Assembly (NCBI GenBank): GCA_017996395.1
Contig: JAGOHA010000001.1
Location: 13,255-71,146, forward strand
Length of the DNA: 57,892 bases
DNA from: Acidobacteriota bacterium
Lineage (GTDB): Bacteria > Acidobacteriota > JAAYUB01
Reading direction: 5' to 3'
Shown here piece after piece: positions 8,644 through 16,752 of the stretch; position 1 is the first letter of the stretch, and each line of letters opens with the position of its first letter. The notes under the pieces were generated by a model, which saw nothing but the letters and a program-made list of their open reading frames with translations, was not told the origin of the DNA and searched no databases. A program made the translations under genes and the position numbers.

Positions 8644-8672
8644 TTGACAGGTGCTATAAACCGAATTAGAGT
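8644..8672 (+). promoter_or_regulatory. Promoter of the NfeD-like/flotillin operon
   Basis: TTGACA at 8644-8649 and TAGAGT at 8667-8672 with a 17-base spacer. An overlapping alternative is the extended -10 TGC-TATAAA at 8652-8660. Either would start transcription 45-65 bases before the ATG at 8731. Confidence 0.55.
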
Positions 8673-8730
8673 GAAAACAAATCCTCAGAGAACTCGCGAT
8701 CCGATCCTCGGCATGGAGTGCGGATAGACG

Positions 8731-9357
8731 ATGGAAGCCTACTTGAACGGCCTCTCCAGCTTCGAGATCATTTTCCTGACCTGCGCGGCGGTGGGCGGGG
8801 TGATGCTCCTGTGCCGCCTGGCCCTCCTGGTTCTGGGGATCGGCGGTCATGACGGAGCGGACTCCGGCCCGGACCTGGCTGTGGACCACGGCGGCGATTT
8901 CCACGGCGGCGATGCCCACTCCGACGGCCACCATCACGATAGCGCTGACGCCGGATTCAAGCTGTTCACCATCCACGGCCTGACGGCATTCCTGCTCATG
9001 TTCGGACTGGTGGGTCTGGCGTTGTCCCGGCAGACCAGCTGGGGGCTGCTCGTGGCCCTGGCCGGGGCCTCGGTCGCGGGCCTGATCACCATGTGGCTCA
9101 TCGCGCGGGTGTTCGGCGCCCTGGGCCGGCTGCAATCCAGCGGCACGCTGCGGATGGACAACGCCGTGGGGTGCGAGGGCACGGTGTACCTGACCATCCC
9201 CGCCGGCGGCTCGGGCCGGGTCCAGGTGACGGTGCAGGACCACCTGCGGGAATTCGACGCGACGGCTCAGGACGGCGAGGTAATCCGGACGGGCGAACGG
9301 GTTCGGGTGGTCTGGACGCAGGGCGACAGCCTGGTGGTGGAGCGCATCCAAGACTGA
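8731..9357 (+). CDS. NfeD-like (YqiJ/YuaF-type) membrane protein, flotillin partner
   Basis: The 208-aa protein has predicted membrane helices at about residues 11-35, 73-92 and 100-123, a His/Asp/Gly-rich segment (residues 40-70, including H-S-D-G-H-H-H-D), and a C-terminal soluble beta domain of about 70 residues with G-C-E-G-T-V-Y-L-T-I-P and G-E-R-V-R-V-V. This is the helix-plus-OB-fold design of NfeD/YuaF proteins. The next gene, 22 bases on, encodes a flotillin, the usual partner of this family. The pair should act in membrane microdomains. The His/Asp-rich loop could bind metal, which is inference. Confidence 0.8.
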   Translation: MEAYLNGLSSFEIIFLTCAAVGGVMLLCRLALLVLGIGGHDGADSGPDLAVDHGGDFHGGDAHSDGHHHDSADAGFKLFTIHGLTAFLLMFGLVGLALSRQTSWGLLVALAGASVAGLITMWLIARVFGALGRLQSSGTLRMDNAVGCEGTVYLTIPAGGSGRVQVTVQDHLREFDATAQDGEVIRTGERVRVVWTQGDSLVVERIQD

Positions 9358-9379
9358 ATGACATGGAGGAGATTGCATC

Positions 9380-10912
9380 ATGGAATGGTTTTTGACCATC
9401 ATCGGTTTTTCGTTCGTCTTTCTGTTCACGGTGCTGCTGATCGCCTCGCGCTACAAGCGGTGCCCGTCGGACAAGATCCTCGTGGTGTACGGCAAGGTGG
9501 GCGAAGGGCAATCGGCGCGCTGCATCCACGGCGGCGGCACCTTCGTCTGGCCGCTCATCCAGGACTACGCCTTTATGAGTCTGACGCCCATGACCATCGG
9601 CATCCCCCTCCAGCGGGCCCTGTCGCTGCAGAACATTCGCATCAACGTGCCCAGCACCTTCACCGTGGGCATCAGCACGGAGCCCGGGGTGATGCAGAAC
9701 GCCGCCGAGCGCCTGCTGAACCTGGACCGGGGCGACATCGAGGAGATGGCCAAGGAGATCATCTTCGGCCAGCTCCGGCTCACCGTGGCCTCTCTGACCA
9801 TCGAGCAGATCAATCAGGACCGGGAGAGCTTTCTGGAGGCGATCCGCAAGAACGTGTCGCCCGAACTGAACAAGATCGGTCTCTACCTGATCAACGTCAA
9901 CATCACCGACATCACCGACGAGAGCGACTACATCGAAAGCATCGGTAAAAAGGCCGCCGCCGAAGCCATCAACCAGGCCCGGATCGACGTGGCGGAACAG
10001 GACCGGCACGGCTCCATCGGTCACGCCCAGGCCACCATGGAGAAGGATATCAAGGTCGCCGAGAACGTGGCCGCTTCCGACAAGGGCAAGAAGCAGGCGG
10101 AAGCCGGGCGGCGCATCTTCGTCCAGCAGCAGGAAACGCTGGCCGCCGTCGGCGAGGCGGACGCCGAGCGGGAGAAGGAAATCAAGCTGGCTGAGAACAA
10201 AGCGGCCGCCGACAAGGGGAAGAAACAGGCGGAGTCCGACCGGCGCATATACGTCCGCGAGCGCGAAGCCGAAGCCATCGCCGGTGAAAACAAGGCCCAG
10301 GCCGACATTGCCACCGCCGAAGCCGAACTGGCGGTGCGCCAGGCCGAGGCCCGTCAGCGCGGGGAGCTGGCCCGGCTGGCCGCCCAGGTGGAGATCAACA
10401 AGGCGCAGTACCTGGCCGAGCAGGAACGCCTGGTGGCCGAGGAGGTGGTCCGGCAGGAGATCGAGAAGCGAAAGGTCGAGATCGCCGCGGAGGCCGCCGC
10501 CGAGCGGGCCCGCCGCCTGGCCAGGGGCGAGGCCGACGCGATCCTGCTCAAGTACGAGGCCGAGGCGAAGGGTCTCCGGCAGGTGCTGGAAAGCAAGGCC
10601 GCCGGCTACCTCAAGCTGTTGGAAGGCTGCCGGGGCGACGCCAAGTCCGTGGCCACCCTGCTGCTCATCGAAAAGCTGCACGACATCGTCGGCAAGCAGG
10701 TGGAGGCGATCAAGAACCTCAAGATCGACAAGCTCACCGTCTGGGACTCCGGCGCGTCGGCCGACGGTTCCACCACGACCGCCAACTTCCTGTCCGGCCT
10801 GATCAAGAGCCTGCCCCCCCTGCACGAGATCGCCGAGATGGCCGGCGTGGAGCTGCCCAAGTACCTGGGTGAGATGATTGCGGCGAAGCAGGACAAGCCG
10901 GCGGCGGAATGA
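9380..10912 (+). CDS. floT: Flotillin-family SPFH protein
   Basis: This 510-aa protein has an N-terminal membrane segment (residues 4-23), an SPFH domain starting near C-P-S-D-K-I-L-V-V-Y-G-K, and a long Ala/Glu/Lys/Arg coiled coil from about residue 190 to 420, followed by a C-terminal region with G-L-I-K-S-L-P-P-L. Flotillins form scaffolds of membrane domains. Within the coiled coil a block containing A-E-N-x-A-A-x-D-K-G-K-K-Q-A-E is duplicated (about 10060-10125 and 10191-10255). ATG 9380 follows GGAG. The gene is downstream of its NfeD-like partner and ends at a strong terminator. Confidence 0.9.
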   Translation: MEWFLTIIGFSFVFLFTVLLIASRYKRCPSDKILVVYGKVGEGQSARCIHGGGTFVWPLIQDYAFMSLTPMTIGIPLQRALSLQNIRINVPSTFTVGISTEPGVMQNAAERLLNLDRGDIEEMAKEIIFGQLRLTVASLTIEQINQDRESFLEAIRKNVSPELNKIGLYLINVNITDITDESDYIESIGKKAAAEAINQARIDVAEQDRHGSIGHAQATMEKDIKVAENVAASDKGKKQAEAGRRIFVQQQETLAAVGEADAEREKEIKLAENKAAADKGKKQAESDRRIYVREREAEAIAGENKAQADIATAEAELAVRQAEARQRGELARLAAQVEINKAQYLAEQERLVAEEVVRQEIEKRKVEIAAEAAAERARRLARGEADAILLKYEAEAKGLRQVLESKAAGYLKLLEGCRGDAKSVATLLLIEKLHDIVGKQVEAIKNLKIDKLTVWDSGASADGSTTTANFLSGLIKSLPPLHEIAEMAGVELPKYLGEMIAAKQDKPAAE

Positions 10913-10930
10913 CGTCCGGCCGCCGTCCCC

Positions 10931-10947
10931 TCCGGCGCTCCGCCGGA
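10931..10947 (+). repeat. Short perfect hairpin after the flotillin gene
   Basis: A 7-bp stem (10931-10937 with 10941-10947) with a 3-base loop, without a T-run, upstream of the stronger terminator. Confidence 0.4.
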
Positions 10948-10974
10948 GCGGACGTGACGGTGATCATTAACCGG

Positions 10975-11003
10975 AAAGCCCGCGGCGACCGCCGCGGGCT
11001 TTT
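10975..11003. terminator. Bidirectional terminator between flotillin and speA
   Basis: Perfect 12-bp stem (10975-10986 with 10991-11002), 4-base loop. The arm ends in TTTT on the plus strand and TTT on the minus strand, so it can serve both convergent genes. Confidence 0.85.
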
Positions 11004-11021
11004 GATTGCGGCGAACGCGGA

Positions 11022-12953
11022 TTACTCGAGATACGTGTAGCCTTCGATGCCTTCCTCGAGGAAGCGCTGGATCCGGGCGGACTCCTTGATGGAGAGCCGC
11101 CGCTTTTCGATGCTCTCCTCCACCGCCTGCCGGATCATCACCATGAGGTCGCGCTTCTGGTACTGCATGTAGGCCAGCACGTCGCGGACCGTGTCCCCCT
11201 CCACGATCTTGTCGATCCGGTACTTGTTCTTGCCGGTGACCGAAACGTGCACGGTGTGCGTGTCGCCGAACAGGTTGTGGAGGTCGCCGAGGATTTCCTG
11301 GTAAGCGCCGACCAGGAAGGCGCCGAGATAGTACGGCTGGTTGGGCTGCAGTTCATGCAGGTCGATGGTGCTCTTGACGTCGCGCAGGTCGATGAACTGG
11401 TCCACCTTGCCGTCGGAGTCGCAGGTGATGTCCGCCAGCGTGGCCTTGCGGACGGGGCGCTCGGTGTGGCGGTGGATGGGCATCATGGGGAACAGCTGCT
11501 TGACGGCCCAGTGGTCGGGCAGGCTCTGGAACACCGACAAGTTGCCGTAGTAGGTGTCGGAGATGAAGGCCTGGAGGTTCTCCAGTTCATCGGGGACGTA
11601 GTCCAGGCCGTCGATGATCTTGGCGATCTTGTGGCAGATGAGCCAGAATAGCTTCTCGACGACGGCGCGGTGCTCCAGGGACAGGATACCCACGTTGAAC
11701 AGGGTGAGCGTCTCATCGCGGATCTGGATGGCGTCGTGATAAGACTCCTGAAAATTCTTTACAGACAGCTGGTCCAGAAGCTGCTTCATGCTGGTGAGCG
11801 ACTCGGGGGCATCCTTCGGCAGGGTCGGCACCTCCATGTCGGTGCTGAATTCGCTGATGCCGAGGATGTTGAAGACCAGGATGGAGTGGTAGGCGACCAG
11901 GGCCCGGCCGCTCTCCGAGATGATGGTGGGGTGCGCGATGCCGTTCTCCTGGCAGATCTCGGCCAGGGCGGACACTATATCGGCCGCGTACTCCTGCAAC
12001 GTGTAGTTGGCGCTCGATGAAAAGTTGGTCATGCTGCCGTCGTAGTCCACGGCCAGCCCGCCCCCCACGTCAAAGTAGCGGATGTTGACGCCCAGGCGGG
12101 ACAGCTCCACGAACAGGCGCGTGCTCTCCCGCAACGCTTCCTTGATGCTCTGGATCGAGGTGATCTGGGAGCCGAGGTGGAAGTGAAGCAGTTGAAGCGA
12201 ATCCAGCATGCCGTGCTTCTTCAGTTTCTGGACCGCGTCCAGCATCTCCTCCGGCAGGAGGCCAAACTTGGACCGGTCGCCGCCGGATCCCTCCCATTTG
12301 CCCCGGCCGCGGGCGGCCAACTTGGCCCGAATGCCGATGAGCGGCTTCACCTTGAGTCGGGCGGACACCTTGATAATGGTGTCCAGCTCCGACGGCTTCT
12401 CAACGACGATGAACACCTTGCGTCCCAGCTTCAAGGCCCAGAGGGCGATCTCGATGAACTCCGTGTCCTTGTACCCGTTACAGATGATGGGCGCACCTTT
12501 GGTGTCCAGGCTGGCGACCACGATGAGCAGCTCGGGTTTGCTTCCGGCCTCGAGTCCGAACCGGTACGGCCGGCCGAATTCGATGATATCTTCGACCACC
12601 TGCTTGCTTTGGTTGACCTTGATGGGATAGACACCGATGTACTCGCCTTGGTAACCATACTCCTTGATGGCGGCTTGGAACGATTTTTGGATTTCCTCGA
12701 TCCGTTTCTTCAGGATGTCGGTGAACCGGATCAGCACCGGCGGACTGATCTCCCGCAGGCGCAGTTCGTCGACGAGCTCCTTGATGTCGAGGAATTTATC
12801 TGAGGTTTTCTCCGGCCGGACAACGACGTCGCCGCGGGTATTGATGTCGAAGAATCCCTTGCCCCAATTCAGGATGTTGTAAAGCTCCCGGGCCTCGTCA
12901 ATGGACCACTGCTTGAGTGCGGTCTGTTCCTTGAGTTTTATCTTTTGTCTCAT
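11022..12953 (-). CDS. speA: Biosynthetic arginine decarboxylase
   Basis: SpeA converts arginine to agmatine, the first step of the agmatine route to putrescine. The 643-aa length matches the family. It shows the PLP-lysine segment Y-P-I-K-V-N-Q, H-F-H-L-G-S-Q, the glycine-rich phosphate-binding D-V-G-G-G-L-A-V-D-Y-D, and the C-terminal region of long biosynthetic ADCs (L-G-A-F-L-V-G-A-Y-Q-E-I-L-G-D-L-H-N-L-F-G-D without a break). ATG 12953 is chosen; a longer frame to 13118 adds residues unlike the family. No other polyamine gene is nearby, so agmatine processing must be encoded elsewhere. Confidence 0.95.
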   Translation of the reverse strand: MRQKIKLKEQTALKQWSIDEARELYNILNWGKGFFDINTRGDVVVRPEKTSDKFLDIKELVDELRLREISPPVLIRFTDILKKRIEEIQKSFQAAIKEYGYQGEYIGVYPIKVNQSKQVVEDIIEFGRPYRFGLEAGSKPELLIVVASLDTKGAPIICNGYKDTEFIEIALWALKLGRKVFIVVEKPSELDTIIKVSARLKVKPLIGIRAKLAARGRGKWEGSGGDRSKFGLLPEEMLDAVQKLKKHGMLDSLQLLHFHLGSQITSIQSIKEALRESTRLFVELSRLGVNIRYFDVGGGLAVDYDGSMTNFSSSANYTLQEYAADIVSALAEICQENGIAHPTIISESGRALVAYHSILVFNILGISEFSTDMEVPTLPKDAPESLTSMKQLLDQLSVKNFQESYHDAIQIRDETLTLFNVGILSLEHRAVVEKLFWLICHKIAKIIDGLDYVPDELENLQAFISDTYYGNLSVFQSLPDHWAVKQLFPMMPIHRHTERPVRKATLADITCDSDGKVDQFIDLRDVKSTIDLHELQPNQPYYLGAFLVGAYQEILGDLHNLFGDTHTVHVSVTGKNKYRIDKIVEGDTVRDVLAYMQYQKRDLMVMIRQAVEESIEKRRLSIKESARIQRFLEEGIEGYTYLE

Positions 12954-13102
12954 GCGATTCCCTGTAATGAAATGTGGACTACTAAATACCCCAGGAACCC
13001 CGCCAATGCAAGCTTCAATCCGCCCGCCTGCCGGGGCGCCGGGTGGCGGCCGCCGGTGGCGCCGCCGGACGGAATTGTGCTGAGTTTTGCCCCCGGTTGG
13101 GC

Positions 13103-13108
13103 TAAGAT
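13103..13108 (+). promoter_or_regulatory. Candidate -10 element of the propeller gene
   Basis: TAAGAT, identical to the -10 of the sdh operon, lies 31 bases before the chosen start. No good -35 at the right distance. It is in the 185-base divergent region between speA and the propeller gene, which holds no other obvious signal. Confidence 0.35.
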
Positions 13109-13138
13109 GAAACCACACTTACCGGCGTGGGGGTTGTC

Positions 13139-15787
13139 GTGCGGCGCATCCTTTGCCTGCTCCTGATCAGTTTGGCGTGTCTTCCGCTCCTAGCCGAGAT
13201 GTGGCCTTTCCGGCAGTATTCGTCGCTCGAAGGTCTGCCCAGCCCCCGCGTCTGGTCGGTGATCCAGGACAGCCGGGGGTTCATCTGGCTGGGGACCTCC
13301 GGTGGACTCGTACGGTATGACGGTCGCGAGTTCACCACGTTCACCACCGCTGACGGCCTTTCCTTCGGCACGGTCATCAGCCTGGCGGAGGACGGCCAGG
13401 GGAACCTCTGGATCGGAACCGGACTGGGATTGACCATCCGCCGGGATGGCCGGTTTCACGCTGTCAATCCCGACGGCTTGCGGAGCCGGACGATCCGCGC
13501 CATCGTCCTTGACGGTGACGGCTGCCCGTGGGTGGGTACGGACGAGGGTGTCGCCCGCCTGAAAGACGGGAAATTCACGCTCTGGACGGTGGCCGACGGA
13601 CTGGTGGACAACGCGGTCCGCAGTCTGTTCTTTGACCGGACGGGGCGGCTGTGGGTGGGGTCCATGCGCGGGATCAGCGTCCGGGAAGGCGAGGCATTTC
13701 GCACCCTGGTCCAGGAAACCGCCACGCCGCGGCGGACGGTGTACGGCTTCATGGAGGACGCCCGCGGCGTTGTCTGGGCGGGCACCTCAGCGGGTCTGCT
13801 CCGGATCGACGGAGATAAAATCCGCGTCTTCACCGGCGCCGACGGCCTGCCGTGTCCCGAGGTGAACAAGATTGTCCGGGACGATCGTCGGGACTGCCTC
13901 TGGATCGGTACCTGGGGCGGCGGCGTCATCCGGTACGACGGACGGGTGTTCACCCCGTTCGGTACCCGCGAAGGGCTCGGGTGCCCGTTCGTCACCAGTC
14001 TGTGCCTGGACCGGGAGCACAACCTCTGGATCGCCACCCGCGAGGGGGGGCTGTCGCGGTTCATGGGCGAACAGTTTGTGCTCTACGACCGCCGGGACGG
14101 TCTCTGCGAGGGATCCATCAATGAGATTCGAGCGGACGGGCGGGGGGGGCTCTGGCTGACATCCCTCGACGGCGGTCTCAGCCATTGGGACGGTCGCAGC
14201 TTTGTCCGGTTGGATCCGGGACCCGGCCTGCCGACCAATCGGCTGCAACTCGCCCTCGTGGATTCGCGCGGACGGGCGTGGTTGGGAGCGGATCAGGAAG
14301 TGCTCTGTGTCGACGGCCGACGGGTCACCCGGCTGGGCCGTGGCCACAGACTGCCGGCCGGCCCCATGGCCAGCATGATGGAGGACCGGGATGGCCGGAT
14401 CTGGGTGGCCATGGCGGGCGGACTGGCGATGATCGAGGGACTCGTCGTCCGCCGCGTGTACGACGCGGTGGAGGGCCTGCCGGACACCGAGGTCCAGGCG
14501 CTCCTGCAGGACCGCCGCGGCACCATCTGGTGCGGCACCCGAAAAGGGCTGGCGGCCATCGACCGGAACGGCGCCGTCCGGGTGTACACCGAGGCCGACG
14601 GGCTGCTCCACAACCAGGTGCGGCAGATCTTTCAGGATTCCCGAAACCAATTGTGGTTCGGCTCCCGGGCCGGGCTGATGGTTTACCGCTACGACTACTT
14701 CCGCAACATCACCCGGGCGACGGGCCTGGTCAGCGACTCGATCCGGTTTTTCCGCGAGGACTCCATGGGCCGGATCTGGATCGCCACTGACGAGGGGCTC
14801 AGCGTCTTTTGGCAGGGCCGAATCGTCAACTACAACGAAGCCAACGGCTTGCTGGGTAAGGCGGTGCTGAGCTGGCACGAAGACACGGAAAAGAACGTCT
14901 GGATCGGCACCGACCTGGGGCTGAACTGCTTCAGCGGGGAGGAACTCCGCTGCTACTCGCCGCAGGACGGCCTGGCAGGCGAAGCCGTGTACGAGATCCT
15001 GCAGGATCGGCAGGGCGGGATCTGGCTGCTGACCAACCGCGGGCTGGGGCGTTTCAACGGCCAGGCGGTGGAATCATACGGTGTGTTCGCCGGCTTTTTC
15101 GGGCAGATCGTCCTGCGCGGAGCATGGACGCTGGATGCCGACGGGCGGTTGTGGTTCGGCACCAACCGCGGCGCCTGCCGGCACAATCCCGAGGGCGATA
15201 TTCCCAACCTTTCCCCGCCCATGATCCATCTGACGGAGCTGAAAGCGGACGGGCAGCCGGTTCCGGTCGTGAACGGTCGGTGCGTGCTGCCGGACTCGGT
15301 CCGCACCGTCGCATTCGACTGGGTGGGGTTGAGCTACCGGGATGAGCAGGGTATCCGGTACCGCTACCTGCTGGATGGTCTCTACCCCGATTGGACCGAA
15401 CCCACCCGTGAACACGGCCTCCGGTTGACGTTTCCGCCGCCCGGCACATACACCCTGAAGGTCCTGGCCCGCAATCATGCCGGGATCTGGAGCCCCAGAC
15501 CGCTGACGGTCAGCGTGGAAGTGCGGGCGCCGTTCTGGCGGACCGCACCGTTCCTGTGGACCGCAGGCCTGATGCTGATCACCGTCGCCGGCGTGGCGAT
15601 CGTCACGTCTCGCCGCCGCCGGTCCGTGCGAGAGGCGGCATGGCGGGAGGAGCGGCAGCAGATGGCGGACCGGATCCGGCGCCTGGAACAGATGGTGGCG
15701 CCGTCCGCCACCGCCGGCTCAGATGGCGCCGAAGCTGTCCCGGCGAGTGACCCGGCCGGCGGGAAGCCGTCGGCGCCGGATCGCTGA
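13139..15787 (+). CDS. Secreted two-component-regulator-type propeller protein without output domain
   Basis: The 882-aa product has a signal peptide (R-R-I-L-C-L-L-L-I-S-L-A-C-L-P-L-L-A), then about 650 residues of Reg_prop repeats with the pattern D-x-x-G-x-x-W-[IV]-G-[TS]-x-x-G-[LV], forming beta-propellers, then a Y_Y_Y-type Ig-like domain (Y-R-Y-L-L-D-G-L-Y-P-D-W) and one membrane helix (F-L-W-T-A-G-L-M-L-I-T-V-A-G-V-A-I-V). After the helix only about 65 residues follow, starting with an Arg-rich stretch and a short coiled coil. Hybrid two-component sensors and GGDEF proteins of this type normally carry a kinase or cyclase here; none is present. GTG 13139 is preferred, with GGGGG 5 bases upstream; GTG 13127 is the alternative. 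Confidence 0.85.
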   Translation: MRRILCLLLISLACLPLLAEMWPFRQYSSLEGLPSPRVWSVIQDSRGFIWLGTSGGLVRYDGREFTTFTTADGLSFGTVISLAEDGQGNLWIGTGLGLTIRRDGRFHAVNPDGLRSRTIRAIVLDGDGCPWVGTDEGVARLKDGKFTLWTVADGLVDNAVRSLFFDRTGRLWVGSMRGISVREGEAFRTLVQETATPRRTVYGFMEDARGVVWAGTSAGLLRIDGDKIRVFTGADGLPCPEVNKIVRDDRRDCLWIGTWGGGVIRYDGRVFTPFGTREGLGCPFVTSLCLDREHNLWIATREGGLSRFMGEQFVLYDRRDGLCEGSINEIRADGRGGLWLTSLDGGLSHWDGRSFVRLDPGPGLPTNRLQLALVDSRGRAWLGADQEVLCVDGRRVTRLGRGHRLPAGPMASMMEDRDGRIWVAMAGGLAMIEGLVVRRVYDAVEGLPDTEVQALLQDRRGTIWCGTRKGLAAIDRNGAVRVYTEADGLLHNQVRQIFQDSRNQLWFGSRAGLMVYRYDYFRNITRATGLVSDSIRFFREDSMGRIWIATDEGLSVFWQGRIVNYNEANGLLGKAVLSWHEDTEKNVWIGTDLGLNCFSGEELRCYSPQDGLAGEAVYEILQDRQGGIWLLTNRGLGRFNGQAVESYGVFAGFFGQIVLRGAWTLDADGRLWFGTNRGACRHNPEGDIPNLSPPMIHLTELKADGQPVPVVNGRCVLPDSVRTVAFDWVGLSYRDEQGIRYRYLLDGLYPDWTEPTREHGLRLTFPPPGTYTLKVLARNHAGIWSPRPLTVSVEVRAPFWRTAPFLWTAGLMLITVAGVAIVTSRRRRSVREAAWREERQQMADRIRRLEQMVAPSATAGSDGAEAVPASDPAGGKPSAPDR

Positions 15788-15799
15788 ACCGGCGCTCGT

Positions 15800-16603
15800 T
15801 CACAGCTCAATGGTTTCCAGCACTTTCTCGTTGTAGCTGCCACCCAGGCAGACGGCGGTGCGCCCATCCACGGTGAGGCGCACCCCGGCATGCGAATGGC
15901 CGCAGAAGACGTGGGTCACCCGCGGATGCCGGCGGATGACCGCGCCGAGCCGTGGGCTGCCCATGAAGGCGTTGCCGAACCGCCAGACGGGATCGGGTTT
16001 GCGAACCAGCAATTCGTGAAACGGGATGTGGTGGGTGACGACGACCACCGTGTCCACCGAGTCCGGCAGTCCGGCCAGTTGGGCGTCCAGGCGTCGACAG
16101 CAGCGGTCGACGAACTCCGGGTCTGTCAGCGGCCAGCGGATGTACTGCCGGTCCATCCACTGAAACCGTCCGGGTATCCAGCGTTGTCGGTACCAGTCGT
16201 CGGGGTAACCCAGCGATTCATCCCGGAAAGCATAGTCGTACCAGCCCACGTTGCCGACGACGGCCACCGCGCCATCGATGTAAGGGGCGGCGTCCAGGTA
16301 GTGCATGCCGTGGCGGGCGCAGACAGCCGGGATGTACTCCTCGTAGAGCTGCAGGGAATCGCCGTAGCGTGTCCACAGGTCGTGGTTGCCGGGCGTGTAC
16401 AGGATCTGCCCGGTAAAACCGGCGAGCGCCCGGAAGGCCTTGTCCAGGTTTTGCTCGGCGAACGAGATCAGGTCGCCGGCCAGGACCAGCCGCTGGACGC
16501 CCTCCCGAGCCAGGCGGTCAAGGAAATGGGACAAGGGGTGGTTCCACAGGTGGATCAGATCCAGGTGCAGGTCGCTCGTCAGGGTGAGGCGGTAATGCGT
16601 CAT
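15800..16603 (-). CDS. Calcineurin-like metallophosphoesterase
   Basis: The 267-aa product has the ordered metal-binding motifs of the family: D-L-H-L-D at the N-terminus, G-D-L-I near residue 45, G-N-H-D-L-W, V-T-H-H-I-P, and G-H-S-H-A-G. These coordinate two metals and catalyse phosphoester hydrolysis. The substrate cannot be told. ATG 16603 is preferred over 16636 because the domain starts within a few residues and a GGGAG site lies upstream. It converges on the propeller gene with 12 bases between stops. Confidence 0.88.
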   Translation of the reverse strand: MTHYRLTLTSDLHLDLIHLWNHPLSHFLDRLAREGVQRLVLAGDLISFAEQNLDKAFRALAGFTGQILYTPGNHDLWTRYGDSLQLYEEYIPAVCARHGMHYLDAAPYIDGAVAVVGNVGWYDYAFRDESLGYPDDWYRQRWIPGRFQWMDRQYIRWPLTDPEFVDRCCRRLDAQLAGLPDSVDTVVVVTHHIPFHELLVRKPDPVWRFGNAFMGSPRLGAVIRRHPRVTHVFCGHSHAGVRLTVDGRTAVCLGGSYNEKVLETIEL

Positions 16604-16674
16604 GGCCGAACGCTCCCGGATGGGGGCATGCGGCATCTATACCACGCCCGGAATCCGCGCCCAAGCAAAATCGA

Positions 16675-16702
16675 TTGCGGGCCTTTGCGCCTGTGCTACA
16701 AT
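16675..16702 (+). promoter_or_regulatory. Promoter of the protease/FHA/kinase operon
   Basis: TTGCGG at 16675-16680, 16-base spacer, TACAAT at 16697-16702 preceded by TGC (extended -10). It is 50 bases before the ATG. The core TGTGCTACAAT is identical to that before selA. Confidence 0.55.
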
Positions 16703-16752
16703 GAGATCAAAACGCCGGTAGGCTTGCATTCAGGACCGATCAAGGAGGCCAT

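Noticed and set aside
8641..8730. Possible selC (tRNA-Sec) behind selA
   Set aside because: No cloverleaf, no TTCGA arm and no CCA; the bases hold a promoter.
10060..10255. Duplicated block in flotillin as a mobile or CRISPR repeat
   Set aside because: It is a coiled-coil protein duplication inside one gene.
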